Shown: piece by piece, positions 27,980-36,006 of the stretch
How positions within the stretch are numbered: the first letter of the stretch is position 1
How the letters are laid out: every line of letters starts with the position of its first letter
NCBI RefSeq assembly: GCF_020907405.1
Contig: NZ_JAJJOE010000011.1
Span: 124,001 to 188,000 of the forward strand
Source: Arthrobacter sp. zg-Y769
Lineage (GTDB): Bacteria > Actinomycetota > Actinomycetes > Actinomycetales > Micrococcaceae
Reading direction: 5' to 3'
DNA: 64,000 nucleotides
Program-made: the position numbers and the translations under genes
The notes under the pieces: model-generated
Told to the model about the DNA's origin: nothing
Seen by the model: the letters and a program-made list of their open reading frames with translations, nothing else
Databases searched by the model: none

Positions 27980-28516
27980 CTAGTCTTCGCGGATTTCGGC
28001 GGTGCCGATCATCACGGCGCGGGCCAGGGTGTGAGTGAAAAGCGCGAAGCCCAGGGCTGCCGGGGAGGCATCCGCCGGCACATCCAGTTCCTCCGTATCC
28101 ACTGCGTGGACCACTACGAAGTAGCGGTGCAGGCCGTGCCCGGCCGGGGGTGCGGCACCCACAAAGCCGGCAAATCCGGCGTCGTTGGCCAGCTGCACCG
28201 TTCCGGCCGGCATCTGCCCGGTGTTGGCGGCATCGGCAGCCAGGCCCGTGACCGACGCCGGGATGTTGAAGGCGGCCCAGTGCCAGTAGCCGCTGGCAGT
28301 GGGTGCGTCCGGGTCATACATCGTCACGGCAAAGCTGCGGGTCTGTTCCGGGAAGCCGGACCAGGTCAGCTGCGGCGAGGCGTCCCCGCCGTCGGAGACC
28401 CCCATCTTGGCGCTGTACTGCGCCGGCGCAAATGTGCCTCCGTTGGTGAATTCCTCACTGTCGACGGCGAACTCGGGCACCTGGGGCAGTGCCTCATACG
28501 GATCTCGGCTTTCCAC
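27980..28516 (-). CDS. YbhB/YbcL-type phosphatidylethanolamine-binding protein
   Basis: A 178-residue PEBP-family protein. The ligand-binding pocket motifs are YDPDAPTASGYWHWAAFNIP and GAAPPAGHGLHRYFVVVHAVD, both typical of the bacterial Raf-kinase-inhibitor-like branch. The biochemical role of these bacterial proteins is unsettled. The start was placed at GTG 28516, where GAGAGGAAA lies upstream; the longer frame would run back into the kinase gene. It lies 55 bp downstream of the PfkB kinase on the same strand and may be cotranscribed with it. Confidence 0.9.
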   Translation of the reverse strand: MESRDPYEALPQVPEFAVDSEEFTNGGTFAPAQYSAKMGVSDGGDASPQLTWSGFPEQTRSFAVTMYDPDAPTASGYWHWAAFNIPASVTGLAADAANTGQMPAGTVQLANDAGFAGFVGAAPPAGHGLHRYFVVVHAVDTEELDVPADASPAALGFALFTHTLARAVMIGTAEIRED

Positions 28517-28571
28517 TGGATTTCCTCTCAGGAATGGATACTTGGCATTTGGGGCGGCGGCCCGGGACAGG

Positions 28572-29486
28572 TCAGGGAACTTCGCGGCGATAGGGAGGGT
28601 TGGCTCCGGCGCGGGAAACGGTGACGGCTGCGGCGCGCGCGGCGAAGGAAAGCAGTTCCTGAAGTTCGCCGACGCCGATCCGGGCCAGGTTGCTGCGGCG
28701 GGCACCGCCGTCGAGCTCCCGGTCCATCAGCCCAACCAGCAGCGCGGACATAAACGAATCCCCCGCGCCCACGGTGTCCACAACGCTGACGGTGGGCGCG
28801 CTGACTTCGCATTCACCTGCCGCAGCCACCGCCCACGGTCCCCGTGAACCGCGGGTGACAACTACCAGCGACGGACCGGCAGCGAGCCAGCGCCGGGCGG
28901 ATTCCTCCACCGGCTGGTCGGGGTAGAGCCACAGCAGGTCTTCGTCCGAGGCCTTGACGACGTCGGCCAGGGCCACGAATTTTTCGGCCTGTTCCCGGGC
29001 GTAGGAAACGTCGGTGATGATGGTCGGCCGGCAGTTCGGATCGTAGGTGATGGTGCAGCCGGGCCGCGCCTGTTCCACGGCTCGCAGCACGTGGCCGGCC
29101 CCGGGCGAGAGCATGGACGCGATGGAACCGGTGTGCAGCATGGTGGTGCCGTCCAGCAGGGCCGGAAGATCGTCCGCAAGGCCCGGCAGCTGCCACTCGA
29201 GGTCGAAGGTGTACCGGGCGCCGCCGGCCGGATCCAGCACGGCCGTGGCCACGCTGGTAGGCAGATCATCGGCTTCGAAGGCGGTCAGTACGGAGTTGGC
29301 GCGGAGGTGCTCGGCGATCATCGCGCCGTAGCTGTCCGCGCCGAAGCGGCCCACGAACTGCACCGGCCGGCCCAGCCGCGCCACGCCCACGGCCACATTC
29401 AGCGGGCTGCCCCCGGGGTGGAACCGCCGCGGCGCCGTGTCGCTGACTACTTCATCCACAAGGGCTTCGCCAATAACTGTAAGCAC
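28572..29486 (-). CDS. PfkB family carbohydrate kinase (fructokinase-like)
   Basis: A 304-residue ribokinase-fold sugar kinase. PfkB signature 1 is HPGGSPLNVAVGVARLG near the N-terminus and signature 2 is DTVGAGDSFMSALL with the catalytic aspartate in GAGD. The GEALVDEV opening is common in fructokinases, so fructose is the most likely substrate, but this is inference. It starts at GTG 29486, which has TAGGTT exactly 6 nt upstream and only a weak GGCAGG, so the transcript may be leaderless. Confidence 0.9.
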   Translation of the reverse strand: MLTVIGEALVDEVVSDTAPRRFHPGGSPLNVAVGVARLGRPVQFVGRFGADSYGAMIAEHLRANSVLTAFEADDLPTSVATAVLDPAGGARYTFDLEWQLPGLADDLPALLDGTTMLHTGSIASMLSPGAGHVLRAVEQARPGCTITYDPNCRPTIITDVSYAREQAEKFVALADVVKASDEDLLWLYPDQPVEESARRWLAAGPSLVVVTRGSRGPWAVAAAGECEVSAPTVSVVDTVGAGDSFMSALLVGLMDRELDGGARRSNLARIGVGELQELLSFAARAAAVTVSRAGANPPYRREVP

Positions 29487-29492
29487 CCTGCC

Positions 29493-29498
29493 AACCTA
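29493..29498 (-). promoter_or_regulatory. -10 hexamer of probable leaderless kinase promoter
   Basis: TAGGTT (TANNNT) ends 6 nt before GTG 29486 on the minus strand. Confidence 0.45.
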
Positions 29499-29520
29499 AC
29501 AGAGCGGTCTTTCGGTTTCC

Positions 29521-30279
29521 TTAACCGGCAGGAATTCCGGCGGCCTCACAGACCGCCTCCACAACGGCGTCCCATGCCGGCGTACCGGGGGTGATCATGG
29601 CGAAATGGTCACCGGGGATCAGGCGCAGCTGTGCCCGGGTTCCGCTTGCCCGGGCAGCTTCCACCCAGCTGCTGGAGGAGCTCAGCGGCACCGTGTTGTC
29701 CTCCTCCCCATGCAGCGCCCAGACCGGAACCGGCAGCGGCAGTGCGTGGATGGGGTCGGCATCCCGGTAGCGCCGGGGATCCTCTTCCGGTGTGCAGCCC
29801 AGGAAGTTCCGCACCGCCCCGTTGCTCAGGCCCAGTTCATGGGCCTCGGCCAGGTTGAGGACCCCGGAGGAGCTGACGACGCCGGCCGGCAGGACGGGGG
29901 AATCGGTCCGCGCCGCGGCCAGCACGGCCAGGTGGCCGCCGGCGGAGTGGCCCAGGAGGACCGTGCGGGAGAGGTCGACGTCGTGCTCCTGCGCCGCCCG
30001 GGCCAGCGCGTCGATTCCGGCGCAGACGTCGGCGAAGGTCTCCGGCCAGCCGCCGCCTTTCCCGGCCCGGCGGTACTCCAGGTTCCAGGCGGCAAAACCG
30101 CGGGCGGCCAGGTCCGCAGCCAGGGGCCGGCCAAGACCCGCATCATAGGCTGCCCGCCAGTATCCGCCGTGGATGATGACCACCACCGCCCGCGGCGCGG
30201 AACCGGACGCGGGGAGGGTGAGTTCGGCGTACTGGTCCGGGTCCGGACCGTAGGAAACACGCAGTGCAGTCGCCGGCAT
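29521..30279 (-). CDS. alpha/beta hydrolase, kynurenine formamidase-like
   Basis: A 252-residue serine hydrolase. The oxyanion-hole motif IIHGGYWRA is the HGGxW signature of kynurenine formamidases and related esterases. The nucleophile is in LLGHSAGGHLAVL, the acid in HGEEDNTVP and the histidine in IPGDHFAMI. Removal of a formyl group from N-formylkynurenine is possible, but no tryptophan dioxygenase or kynureninase gene lies nearby, so general esterase activity cannot be excluded. The start ATG has GAAGGATC. It is divergent from the alarmone synthetase gene. Confidence 0.85.
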   Translation of the reverse strand: MPATALRVSYGPDPDQYAELTLPASGSAPRAVVVIIHGGYWRAAYDAGLGRPLAADLAARGFAAWNLEYRRAGKGGGWPETFADVCAGIDALARAAQEHDVDLSRTVLLGHSAGGHLAVLAAARTDSPVLPAGVVSSSGVLNLAEAHELGLSNGAVRNFLGCTPEEDPRRYRDADPIHALPLPVPVWALHGEEDNTVPLSSSSSWVEAARASGTRAQLRLIPGDHFAMITPGTPAWDAVVEAVCEAAGIPAG

Positions 30280-30383
30280 GACGATCCTTCAGCTCTCGGG
30301 GCTTAATCTGATAGGGAGCCTATCGGCACGTTGGGGAAACGCAGTGCCAGAGGCTGCCGGCAGGCAGGGGAAAGGGAACAGCT

Positions 30384-31499
30384 TTGAGCGCGTGGGACAC
30401 ACTGGATGAGCGGCTGCGGCCCATAGTCCAGGCCAGTACCGATGAGTACGCCCGGGTTCGGCCGGGTTTGGAAGCGGTTACCGCGGAGATGGAGGCGAAT
30501 CTTCGCGCGGTCTTTGCCGACAGCCCGGTCAAGCCGCTGTTCGTTGCGTCCCGCACCAAGACCGTGGAGTCCTTCCGGGACAAGGCTTCCCGGATGCTGC
30601 CGCCGGAGCATCCCGGGGAGCTGCCCTCCCTGCTGTTCCCGGATCCCCTGCGCAACCTGATCGATCTGGTGGGCCTGCGCATCATCATGACCCTGCCGCA
30701 CGAGGTGGATGAGGCTGCCAACCTGATCAAGCGCCAGCGGGCCGAGTTTGACTGCCGCGGCGACCGCGAGAAGGACATCGGCTCCATTGAATCGGGCACC
30801 TACGGCTACTCGAGCCGGCACCTGATCCTGCGGACCATCCAGAACGAGACCGTGCGGCAGTTCCACAAACTGCTTGAACCGGACCAGCGCCCCAACGGCA
30901 GCTACCTGTTCGAAGTGCAGATCCGTACCGTGCTGGCCCACGCCTGGTCCGAAATCGAACACGACATCCGGTTCAAGGCCGGCGATCCGCGGGCCTGGAG
31001 CCCGTACTTCGACCGCCAGTTCACGGCAACCGCGGCCATGCTGGAAACGGTGGAAACCGCCTTCGCCGAGCTGCACGAACGCTACGAAACCGTCACCGGG
31101 TACTGGGACGAGGAGGGCCAGGGCAGCGCGCCGCTGACCCCTAACCGGATCCGGGATATCTGGCTGACCCTGCTGCCGCACGTGAACCGCAAGTCCGGTG
31201 ATGACTGGGGCTGGGCCGCGGAAATGCTGGCTGCGCACGGCATGAAGACCACCATGGACCTGGCCGGACTGCTGCAGGCAGACGCCATCACCAAGGTCCG
31301 TGCCGCCCTGGACCACCGCTACTCCCCCGGGCCGGACCGGCTGCTCGATGACCTGCTGCTCTGGCGCTTCGGCAAGGAGCACATTGACCTCACTGCCGAA
31401 CCGGAGGACGCGCCGGCGAAACCCCGCCGGGAATCCCTGGGCCGCCGTTACCGGCAGATGCAGGTCTACCGGGCGAGGGAAGCGGAGTCGGGGCAGTAG
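30384..31499 (+). CDS. RelA/SpoT-domain (p)ppGpp synthetase, stand-alone
   Basis: A 371-residue protein with a RelA_SpoT synthetase domain in the first 230 residues, probably making (p)ppGpp from GTP/GDP and ATP. Key residues are the basic SRTKTVESFRDKASR stretch (56-70), Mg2+ ligand D94 in LIDLVGLRII, YGYSSRHL (140-147) and the EVQIRTVLAHAWSEIEHDI block (177-195). There is no HD hydrolase, TGS or ACT domain. The C-terminal 140 residues match no domain I recognise, so it is longer than typical small alarmone synthetases. No antitoxin-like gene is adjacent. Start TTG 30384 follows GGGGAAAGGGAA. Confidence 0.85.
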   Translation: MSAWDTLDERLRPIVQASTDEYARVRPGLEAVTAEMEANLRAVFADSPVKPLFVASRTKTVESFRDKASRMLPPEHPGELPSLLFPDPLRNLIDLVGLRIIMTLPHEVDEAANLIKRQRAEFDCRGDREKDIGSIESGTYGYSSRHLILRTIQNETVRQFHKLLEPDQRPNGSYLFEVQIRTVLAHAWSEIEHDIRFKAGDPRAWSPYFDRQFTATAAMLETVETAFAELHERYETVTGYWDEEGQGSAPLTPNRIRDIWLTLLPHVNRKSGDDWGWAAEMLAAHGMKTTMDLAGLLQADAITKVRAALDHRYSPGPDRLLDDLLLWRFGKEHIDLTAEPEDAPAKPRRESLGRRYRQMQVYRAREAESGQ

Positions 31500-31528
31500 G
31501 GCTGCCGGCGGCCCTGTTCCGGTAACCC

Positions 31529-31557
31529 TTGCCCGGTACCGCCGGGGCGCATAGCTT
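31529..31557 (+). promoter_or_regulatory. candidate leaderless promoter of winged-helix protein
   Basis: TTGCCC and TAGCTT are spaced by 17 nt, and TAGCTT ends 6 nt before GTG 31564. No Shine-Dalgarno is visible. Confidence 0.5.
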
Positions 31558-31563
31558 TGCCTC

Positions 31564-32619
31564 GTGGCGGGGATACTTTCAAGGCAGGATGCGCGGCGGA
31601 TGCGGCGCTCTTCCCAGCTGCTGGGCGGTTCGAACCTTGCCCCGGCCGACGTCGTGCGGCGGGCGGTCGCACTGCAGGGCCAGGATCTGCCCGCAGTCCT
31701 GCGGGCCATTGCCCTCCGCTCCCGCCCGGGAACCACCGTCCAGGAGGTCCGGGACGCCTTTGACCGCGGCGAACTGGTGCGTGGCTGGCCGATGCGGGGC
31801 ACCCTGTTCGCCACCACGCCGGAACATCTGGCGACACTGTTGTCCTTCACGGCGGAGCGGATCCGCAGGATGACTACCCGGCGCCGGGCCGAGCTGGGCC
31901 TCGATGAAGCCGTACTCGCGCGCGGCCGGCACACACTGCGTGAGGCCCTCGGTGAGCGGCCCCTGCGGCGTTCCGAAGCCATGGAACTCTGGGAATCTGC
32001 CGGAATCGATACCTCGGACGGCCGCGGATACCACCTGCTGATGCACCTCTGCGTGGAGGGCCTGGCCCATTGGGGACGGTTTTCCGCGGCCGAGCAGCTG
32101 TTGACGCTCACCGCGGCCGAAGGTGCTGCCGGCCCGGACGCTGCAGCCGACGCCGAACTCGCGGCGGTGGTCCGCGGCTTCGTGCTGGCCCGCGGTCCGG
32201 TCACCGAAGCCGACCTGGCCTGGTGGACAAAGCTGCCCAAAACCGTGGTGCGCAGGGCGGCGGCCGGCGTGGAGGATCTGGTCCAAGTGGAAGTCGGCGG
32301 CACGGCGGCGTGGATTATCGGGAATCCGGAGATTCCGGGGCCGTCCGGCGTGTCCCTGGTGCCGGCGTTCGACGAGTGGATCCTCGGTTACGCGGACCGC
32401 TCCCTGGTTGCCGGTCCGGCGATGCTGGCCGCTATTGTCCCGGGCGGCAACGGCGTCTTCCGTCCGGCAGTGCTGGACGACGGCGTGGCAGTGGGCACCT
32501 GGCGGCTGCCCCGCACTTCCCGGGCCGCCCCGGAACCGGTCATCGACCTGGTGGAACGGGTCTCGGCAGCCAAGCGGAGGGCCATTGAGCAGGCGGTCGC
32601 GGACTGGCCGCACGGCTGA
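31564..32619 (+). CDS. winged-helix DNA-binding protein, HTH_42/AlkZ-like
   Basis: A 351-residue member of the HTH_42 family, which includes the AlkZ and YcaQ DNA glycosylases that remove bulky or cross-linking lesions. The QxQ-type motif appears as ALQGQDLPAVL (residues about 36-46), and RGWPMRGTLFATTPEH and the C-terminal PAFDEWILGYADRS block are conserved landmarks. Glycosylase function is inferred from these motifs; many family members are annotated only as winged-helix proteins. It starts at GTG 31564, probably leaderless. The LacI gene converges 16 bp after its stop. Confidence 0.78.
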   Translation: MAGILSRQDARRMRRSSQLLGGSNLAPADVVRRAVALQGQDLPAVLRAIALRSRPGTTVQEVRDAFDRGELVRGWPMRGTLFATTPEHLATLLSFTAERIRRMTTRRRAELGLDEAVLARGRHTLREALGERPLRRSEAMELWESAGIDTSDGRGYHLLMHLCVEGLAHWGRFSAAEQLLTLTAAEGAAGPDAAADAELAAVVRGFVLARGPVTEADLAWWTKLPKTVVRRAAAGVEDLVQVEVGGTAAWIIGNPEIPGPSGVSLVPAFDEWILGYADRSLVAGPAMLAAIVPGGNGVFRPAVLDDGVAVGTWRLPRTSRAAPEPVIDLVERVSAAKRRAIEQAVADWPHG

Positions 32620-32635
32620 CGTGTTGCCCGCCGGG

Positions 32636-33637
32636 TCAGGCCGAAGCGCGCCGAACCAGGCGGACCGGCGGAAGGGCCGGTTCCGCGGGCTCCCCGGCGC
32701 CGCTTCCCTGCAGCTCCGATGCCGTGTCCGGCGCAGCCATGGCCATCCGCGCAAACCGCTCCCCCAGGGACCGGGCATCCACCGACACGGTGGTCAGCGG
32801 CGGCACTGCCAGCGACGCAAGCGGAATGTCCTCGGCACCGATCACCGCCAGGTCCTGCGGTGCCGTCCGGCCGTGCGCCGCCAGCCCGGCCAGCAGCGCA
32901 AAGGCGTGCTCGTCATCGAACGCGCAGGCCGCGGTTACCGGCTGCGGACCCTCGAGCCAGCGCCCGACGACGGCGGCTGCTTCCCCGGCGTCCAGGCCCA
33001 GCCGCGCCACCACCGGAGGCGGCAAATGCAGCCGGGCGCAGGCGTCCTCGATGGCGGCCAGGCGGACGTCCACCCGCCAGGCGTATCCGGACTCCGGCGG
33101 CACTGCCACGCCGATCCGCTGATGTCCGGCGTCGGCCAGGTGCTGCACCTGGCGCGCACCGATGCCGAGGTCCGGTGCCAGGGGGTCATCCAGGGCCTGG
33201 TGCAGGGAGGCAATCCGAATACCTGTGTCTGCAAGGGCGGCCAGTTCCGGCTCCGGCAGCGGGGTGACGAGGATCAGCGCCGCGGGGGCCAGCGAATGCA
33301 CCAGCGAGACGGCTCCACCCTGCCGGGGCAGCCGGTGCGCCACCAGCCGCAGCCCCTGCCGTTCCACCTCTTCGGAGGCGGCGTCGATGATGATTGCCAG
33401 GGCACGGCCCAGTGGTTCAGGCGGCAGCAGCATCAGGACCAGGTCGCTGCGGCCGCGGCGCAGGGTGCGGGCAGCGGTCGACGGCGTGTAGCCCAGCTCC
33501 CGGGCGGCGGCCAGCACCCGGTCCCGTGTTGCCGCCGAGATGCCTTGTCCGGTGCGCCCGTTCAATACGTAGCTGACGGTGGCGCGGGAAACGCCGGCAG
33601 CCTGCGCGACGTCGTTGGACGTGACCCTGCGGTTCAT
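32636..33637 (-). CDS. LacI family transcriptional regulator
   Basis: A 333-residue LacI/GalR-type repressor. The N-terminal helix-turn-helix is TSNDVAQAAGVSRATVSYVLNG followed by the hinge GYTPSTAARTLRRGRS. The rest is a periplasmic-binding-protein-like effector domain (MLLPPEPLGRALAII; GAEDIPLASLAVPPLTTVSVD). The effector, probably a sugar or related metabolite, is unknown. GAGGGACGGA precedes the ATG. It is divergent from the SDR at 33821, with a perfect palindrome in the shared 183-bp gap, so control of that SDR and of itself is likely. Confidence 0.93.
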   Translation of the reverse strand: MNRRVTSNDVAQAAGVSRATVSYVLNGRTGQGISAATRDRVLAAARELGYTPSTAARTLRRGRSDLVLMLLPPEPLGRALAIIIDAASEEVERQGLRLVAHRLPRQGGAVSLVHSLAPAALILVTPLPEPELAALADTGIRIASLHQALDDPLAPDLGIGARQVQHLADAGHQRIGVAVPPESGYAWRVDVRLAAIEDACARLHLPPPVVARLGLDAGEAAAVVGRWLEGPQPVTAACAFDDEHAFALLAGLAAHGRTAPQDLAVIGAEDIPLASLAVPPLTTVSVDARSLGERFARMAMAAPDTASELQGSGAGEPAEPALPPVRLVRRASA

Positions 33638-33739
33638 TCCGTCCCTCTTTCGCCTCAGCCGTGGCGGCCCGCCTGAAACTCGACGGCGTCAGCCCTTATC
33701 CATTGGAGATTTCTCCGGTAGTCTGACGATACAGGCAAC

Positions 33740-33751
33740 TTACACGTGTAA
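33740..33751. promoter_or_regulatory. palindromic operator, probable LacI-family site
   Basis: TTACACGTGTAA is a perfect 12-bp palindrome with a central CG, the form typical of LacI-family operators. It lies between the divergent LacI and SDR genes, 69 bp before the SDR start. Confidence 0.6.
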
Positions 33752-33820
33752 CCATCGTGGCGAGCTGCCGATACCGGCGGCCGCAGATTACGGCCGCTCC
33801 CCGATCGAAAGGACCGGTTC

Positions 33821-34819
33821 GTGGCCAATTCGCCCATCACCGCCCAGAACACCGTCCAGCAGTGGCTCGACCACCCCGCCGGCGGCCCCGCCATGCGTGG
33901 TTTCCTCGCGCAGGCCGGAAGCGACGAGAACACGCTCGGCCCCGCCCTGACCATGAAGCTGCAGCAGCTGGTTGACCTCAGCCAGGGCAAGTTCCCGCAG
34001 GCTGCCGTGGATGAACTCGTGAAGCAGGCCAACGGCGGCGTGATGCCCGAGATCGCCGAAACCGTCCTGCCGACCGTTGAAGGCCGCTTCGAAGGCCGCA
34101 CCATCATCGTCACCGGTGCCGGCTCCGGCATCGGCCGTGCCACCGCCGGCCGCATTGCCCGCGAAGGCGGCCGCGTGATCGCCGTCGACATCGCCGAGGT
34201 CCGGATCAAGGAACTCGCCGAGGAGCTGGGCGATGCCATTGTTCCGGTTGCAGGCGACCTGACCGACGCCGCCGCCATTGACCGCATCATGGCCGCTTCC
34301 GGCGCCAAGATTGACGGCCTGGCCAACGTGGCCGGCATCAATGATGACTTCTCCCCGCTGCACGAGGTTTCCGATGCCATGTGGCAGAAGATCTTCGCCG
34401 TCAACGTGGAGGGCGTGATGCGCCTGACCCGCGCCGTGCTGCCGACCATGCTTGAAGCACGCAAGGGCTCGATTGTGAACATCACTTCCGAAGCGGGCCT
34501 GCGCGGCTCCGCCTCCGGTGTGGCCTACACGGCGTCCAAGCACGCAGTGGTGGGCATTACCCGCAGCACCGCGTTTATGTATGCCCGCGAAGGCATACGC
34601 GTAAACGCCGTGGCTCCGGGCGGCGTGGCCACCGGCATTCCGATGGGCGGCAAGACCAGCGAGTACGGCGAGGCCCGCCTCAGCCCGGCACGCGTGAACA
34701 TTCCGGGCCTGGCCTCGGCGGAGGACCTCGCGGCCTCCATCACGTTCCTGCTCAGCGATGACGGCGTGAACATCAACGGCGCCATCCTGCCGTCCGACGG
34801 CGGCTGGTCCGCGGTCTAA
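33821..34819 (+). CDS. SDR oxidoreductase with N-terminal extension
   Basis: A 332-residue protein: residues 1-90 are a helical extension (TMKLQQLVDLSQGKFPQAAVD) and the rest is a classical SDR. The cofactor motif is TGAGSGIGRA at 98-107, the catalytic YxxxK is YTASK, and the preceding serine is in VNITSEAG. The C-terminal block SDDGVNINGAILPSDGGW is typical. The extension has no family I recognise; it could mediate oligomerisation. The start is GTG 33821 with GAAAGGA. Its promoter carries the palindromic operator, so LacI-type control is likely. Confidence 0.88.
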   Translation: MANSPITAQNTVQQWLDHPAGGPAMRGFLAQAGSDENTLGPALTMKLQQLVDLSQGKFPQAAVDELVKQANGGVMPEIAETVLPTVEGRFEGRTIIVTGAGSGIGRATAGRIAREGGRVIAVDIAEVRIKELAEELGDAIVPVAGDLTDAAAIDRIMAASGAKIDGLANVAGINDDFSPLHEVSDAMWQKIFAVNVEGVMRLTRAVLPTMLEARKGSIVNITSEAGLRGSASGVAYTASKHAVVGITRSTAFMYAREGIRVNAVAPGGVATGIPMGGKTSEYGEARLSPARVNIPGLASAEDLAASITFLLSDDGVNINGAILPSDGGWSAV

Positions 34820-34850
34820 TCCCCGCTGATCCACTCTGCTATCCAGGCGC

Positions 34851-34898
34851 ACGACGGCGGCCGGTTCTCTCCTATGGGAGGGCACCGGCCGCCGTTGT
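34851..34898 (+). terminator. intrinsic terminator after SDR
   Basis: ACGACGGCGGCCGG and CCGGCCGCCGTTGT form a 14-bp stem with one mismatch, followed by CGTTT. Same stem family as at 2009 and 35376. Confidence 0.8.
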
Positions 34899-34917
34899 CG
34901 TTTCCGGTCCGCAATGG

Positions 34918-35361
34918 TCAGAACCGGTAGACGGCCAGTTCCTCGGCACGTTCAAAACCGCACCTGGCGTAGAACTTTTCCGATGCCGGCGACGGCGAGG
35001 TGACAATCCGGGCCGCCCCGAGACGGCGCGAGTACTCGACGGCTGCGGCAACCAGTGCGCCGCCCACGCCGGCGTTGCGGTGCGCGGGCAGCACATAGGC
35101 ATTCGCTAGGTAGACCCAGACTGACGCCGGTTTGCCGGGCTTCGGCATGCGCTCGAAGATCGACAGGTTCAGCATGCCGATCAGGGTGTCGTCAGCATCC
35201 GCAACGGCGACGAAGAACGTGCGCGGGTTGGCCGCCAGCCAGGTGCGGAACTCGCCCACAAAGCCCGCATCAGCCGGGCCGTCCCCGCCGGCCTCGGCCG
35301 CCCAGACAGCCCGGAGCCGTGCGAGTTGGGGGATGTCCAGCGGTGTGCCTTCACGAATCAT
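34918..35361 (-). CDS. GNAT family N-acetyltransferase
   Basis: A 147-residue GCN5-related acetyltransferase. Acetyl-CoA-binding motif A is visible as YVLPAHRNAGVGGALVAAAVEYSR (Q/RxxGxG/A type), and the C-terminal FYARCGFERAEELAVYRF is the usual final strand region. The substrate, a small amine or protein N-terminus, is unknown. TAGGGT lies exactly 6 nt before the ATG and no Shine-Dalgarno is present, so it is probably leaderless. The gene sits between two GACGGCGGCC-type terminators. Confidence 0.88.
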   Translation of the reverse strand: MIREGTPLDIPQLARLRAVWAAEAGGDGPADAGFVGEFRTWLAANPRTFFVAVADADDTLIGMLNLSIFERMPKPGKPASVWVYLANAYVLPAHRNAGVGGALVAAAVEYSRRLGAARIVTSPSPASEKFYARCGFERAEELAVYRF

Positions 35362-35367
35362 TGCGCC

Positions 35368-35373
35368 ACCCTA
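35368..35373 (-). promoter_or_regulatory. -10 hexamer of probable leaderless GNAT promoter
   Basis: TAGGGT (TANNNT) ends 6 nt before the ATG at 35361. It abuts the upstream terminator hairpin. Confidence 0.45.
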
Positions 35374-35375
35374 CA

Positions 35376-35423
35376 ACGACGGCGGCCGGCACCCTCCCGA
35401 AGGAAGGCACCGGCCGCCGTCGT
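35376..35423 (-). terminator. intrinsic terminator after SRPBCC gene
   Basis: ACGACGGCGGCCGG and CCGGCCGCCGTCGT pair perfectly over 14 bp. It lies 18 bp beyond the SRPBCC stop on the minus strand and immediately before the GNAT promoter. Confidence 0.82.
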
Positions 35424-35440
35424 ACGTTTTAGGAAAGCCC

Positions 35441-35908
35441 CTACGCGCCGGAAACCGCTGCGGCGAGCTTGTTCAGCGAATCCTCAAGGTCGTCCTTGGA
35501 CACCATCGGGAAGGAAACCTGCTTCAGGGTTTCCTTGTCGGTGACGTGGGACCAGTCGTAGGTCAGGGTGACCTCGGTGGAGTCGGCACCCTCGGCCTGC
35601 AGTTCCCAGACCCACTGCCAGCCCTTGGGCTCGGTGCCGGCCGGAGCGGTCTGCCAGGCCAGCAGCTTGTTGTGGTCGTACCCGGTGACGTGGTTTTCCG
35701 TCTGGTAGTCGCCCATTTTTTCGTTGTGCATGTTCATCTTGAAGACCTGGCCGGAAGCCGTAATGCGGTCGGTCTTCTCGTCCGAAACCACCATGCCGGA
35801 GCCGTCCAGCTCGTGGTGGCGCTCGGGGTTGGACAACAGGTTGAAAATGTCTGCTGCCGAGGCGTCGATGACCCGGGAAACTACAACACTCGTCTGATCA
35901 GTGGTCAA
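35441..35908 (-). CDS. SRPBCC family protein (polyketide cyclase/dehydrase-like)
   Basis: A 155-residue START-like helix-grip protein. SRVIDASAADIFNLLSNPERHHELDGS is the standard opening of the SRPBCC fold and the C-terminal amphipathic helix is DDLEDSLNKLAAAVSG. These proteins bind hydrophobic ligands; no enzyme activity can be assigned. The start is TTG 35908, chosen because GAAGGAGAG lies directly upstream; there is no usable ATG in frame near it. It is monocistronic, between the terminator at 35376 and the phosphoketolase gene. Confidence 0.85.
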   Translation of the reverse strand: MTTDQTSVVVSRVIDASAADIFNLLSNPERHHELDGSGMVVSDEKTDRITASGQVFKMNMHNEKMGDYQTENHVTGYDHNKLLAWQTAPAGTEPKGWQWVWELQAEGADSTEVTLTYDWSHVTDKETLKQVSFPMVSKDDLEDSLNKLAAAVSGA

Positions 35909-36006
35909 TGAACTCTCCTTCGATGGATGGATCGTACTTTTTCCACGGCGCCGGCCCTCGCGGGACCGTGCCGAAGCCTGTGCACACCGCACCCGGCCCG
36001 CGAAAC

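Noticed and set aside
30384-31499. Alarmone synthetase as part of a toxin-antitoxin pair
   Set aside because: The neighbours are a formamidase-like hydrolase (opposite strand) and a 351-residue winged-helix protein with its own promoter. Neither looks like an antitoxin.
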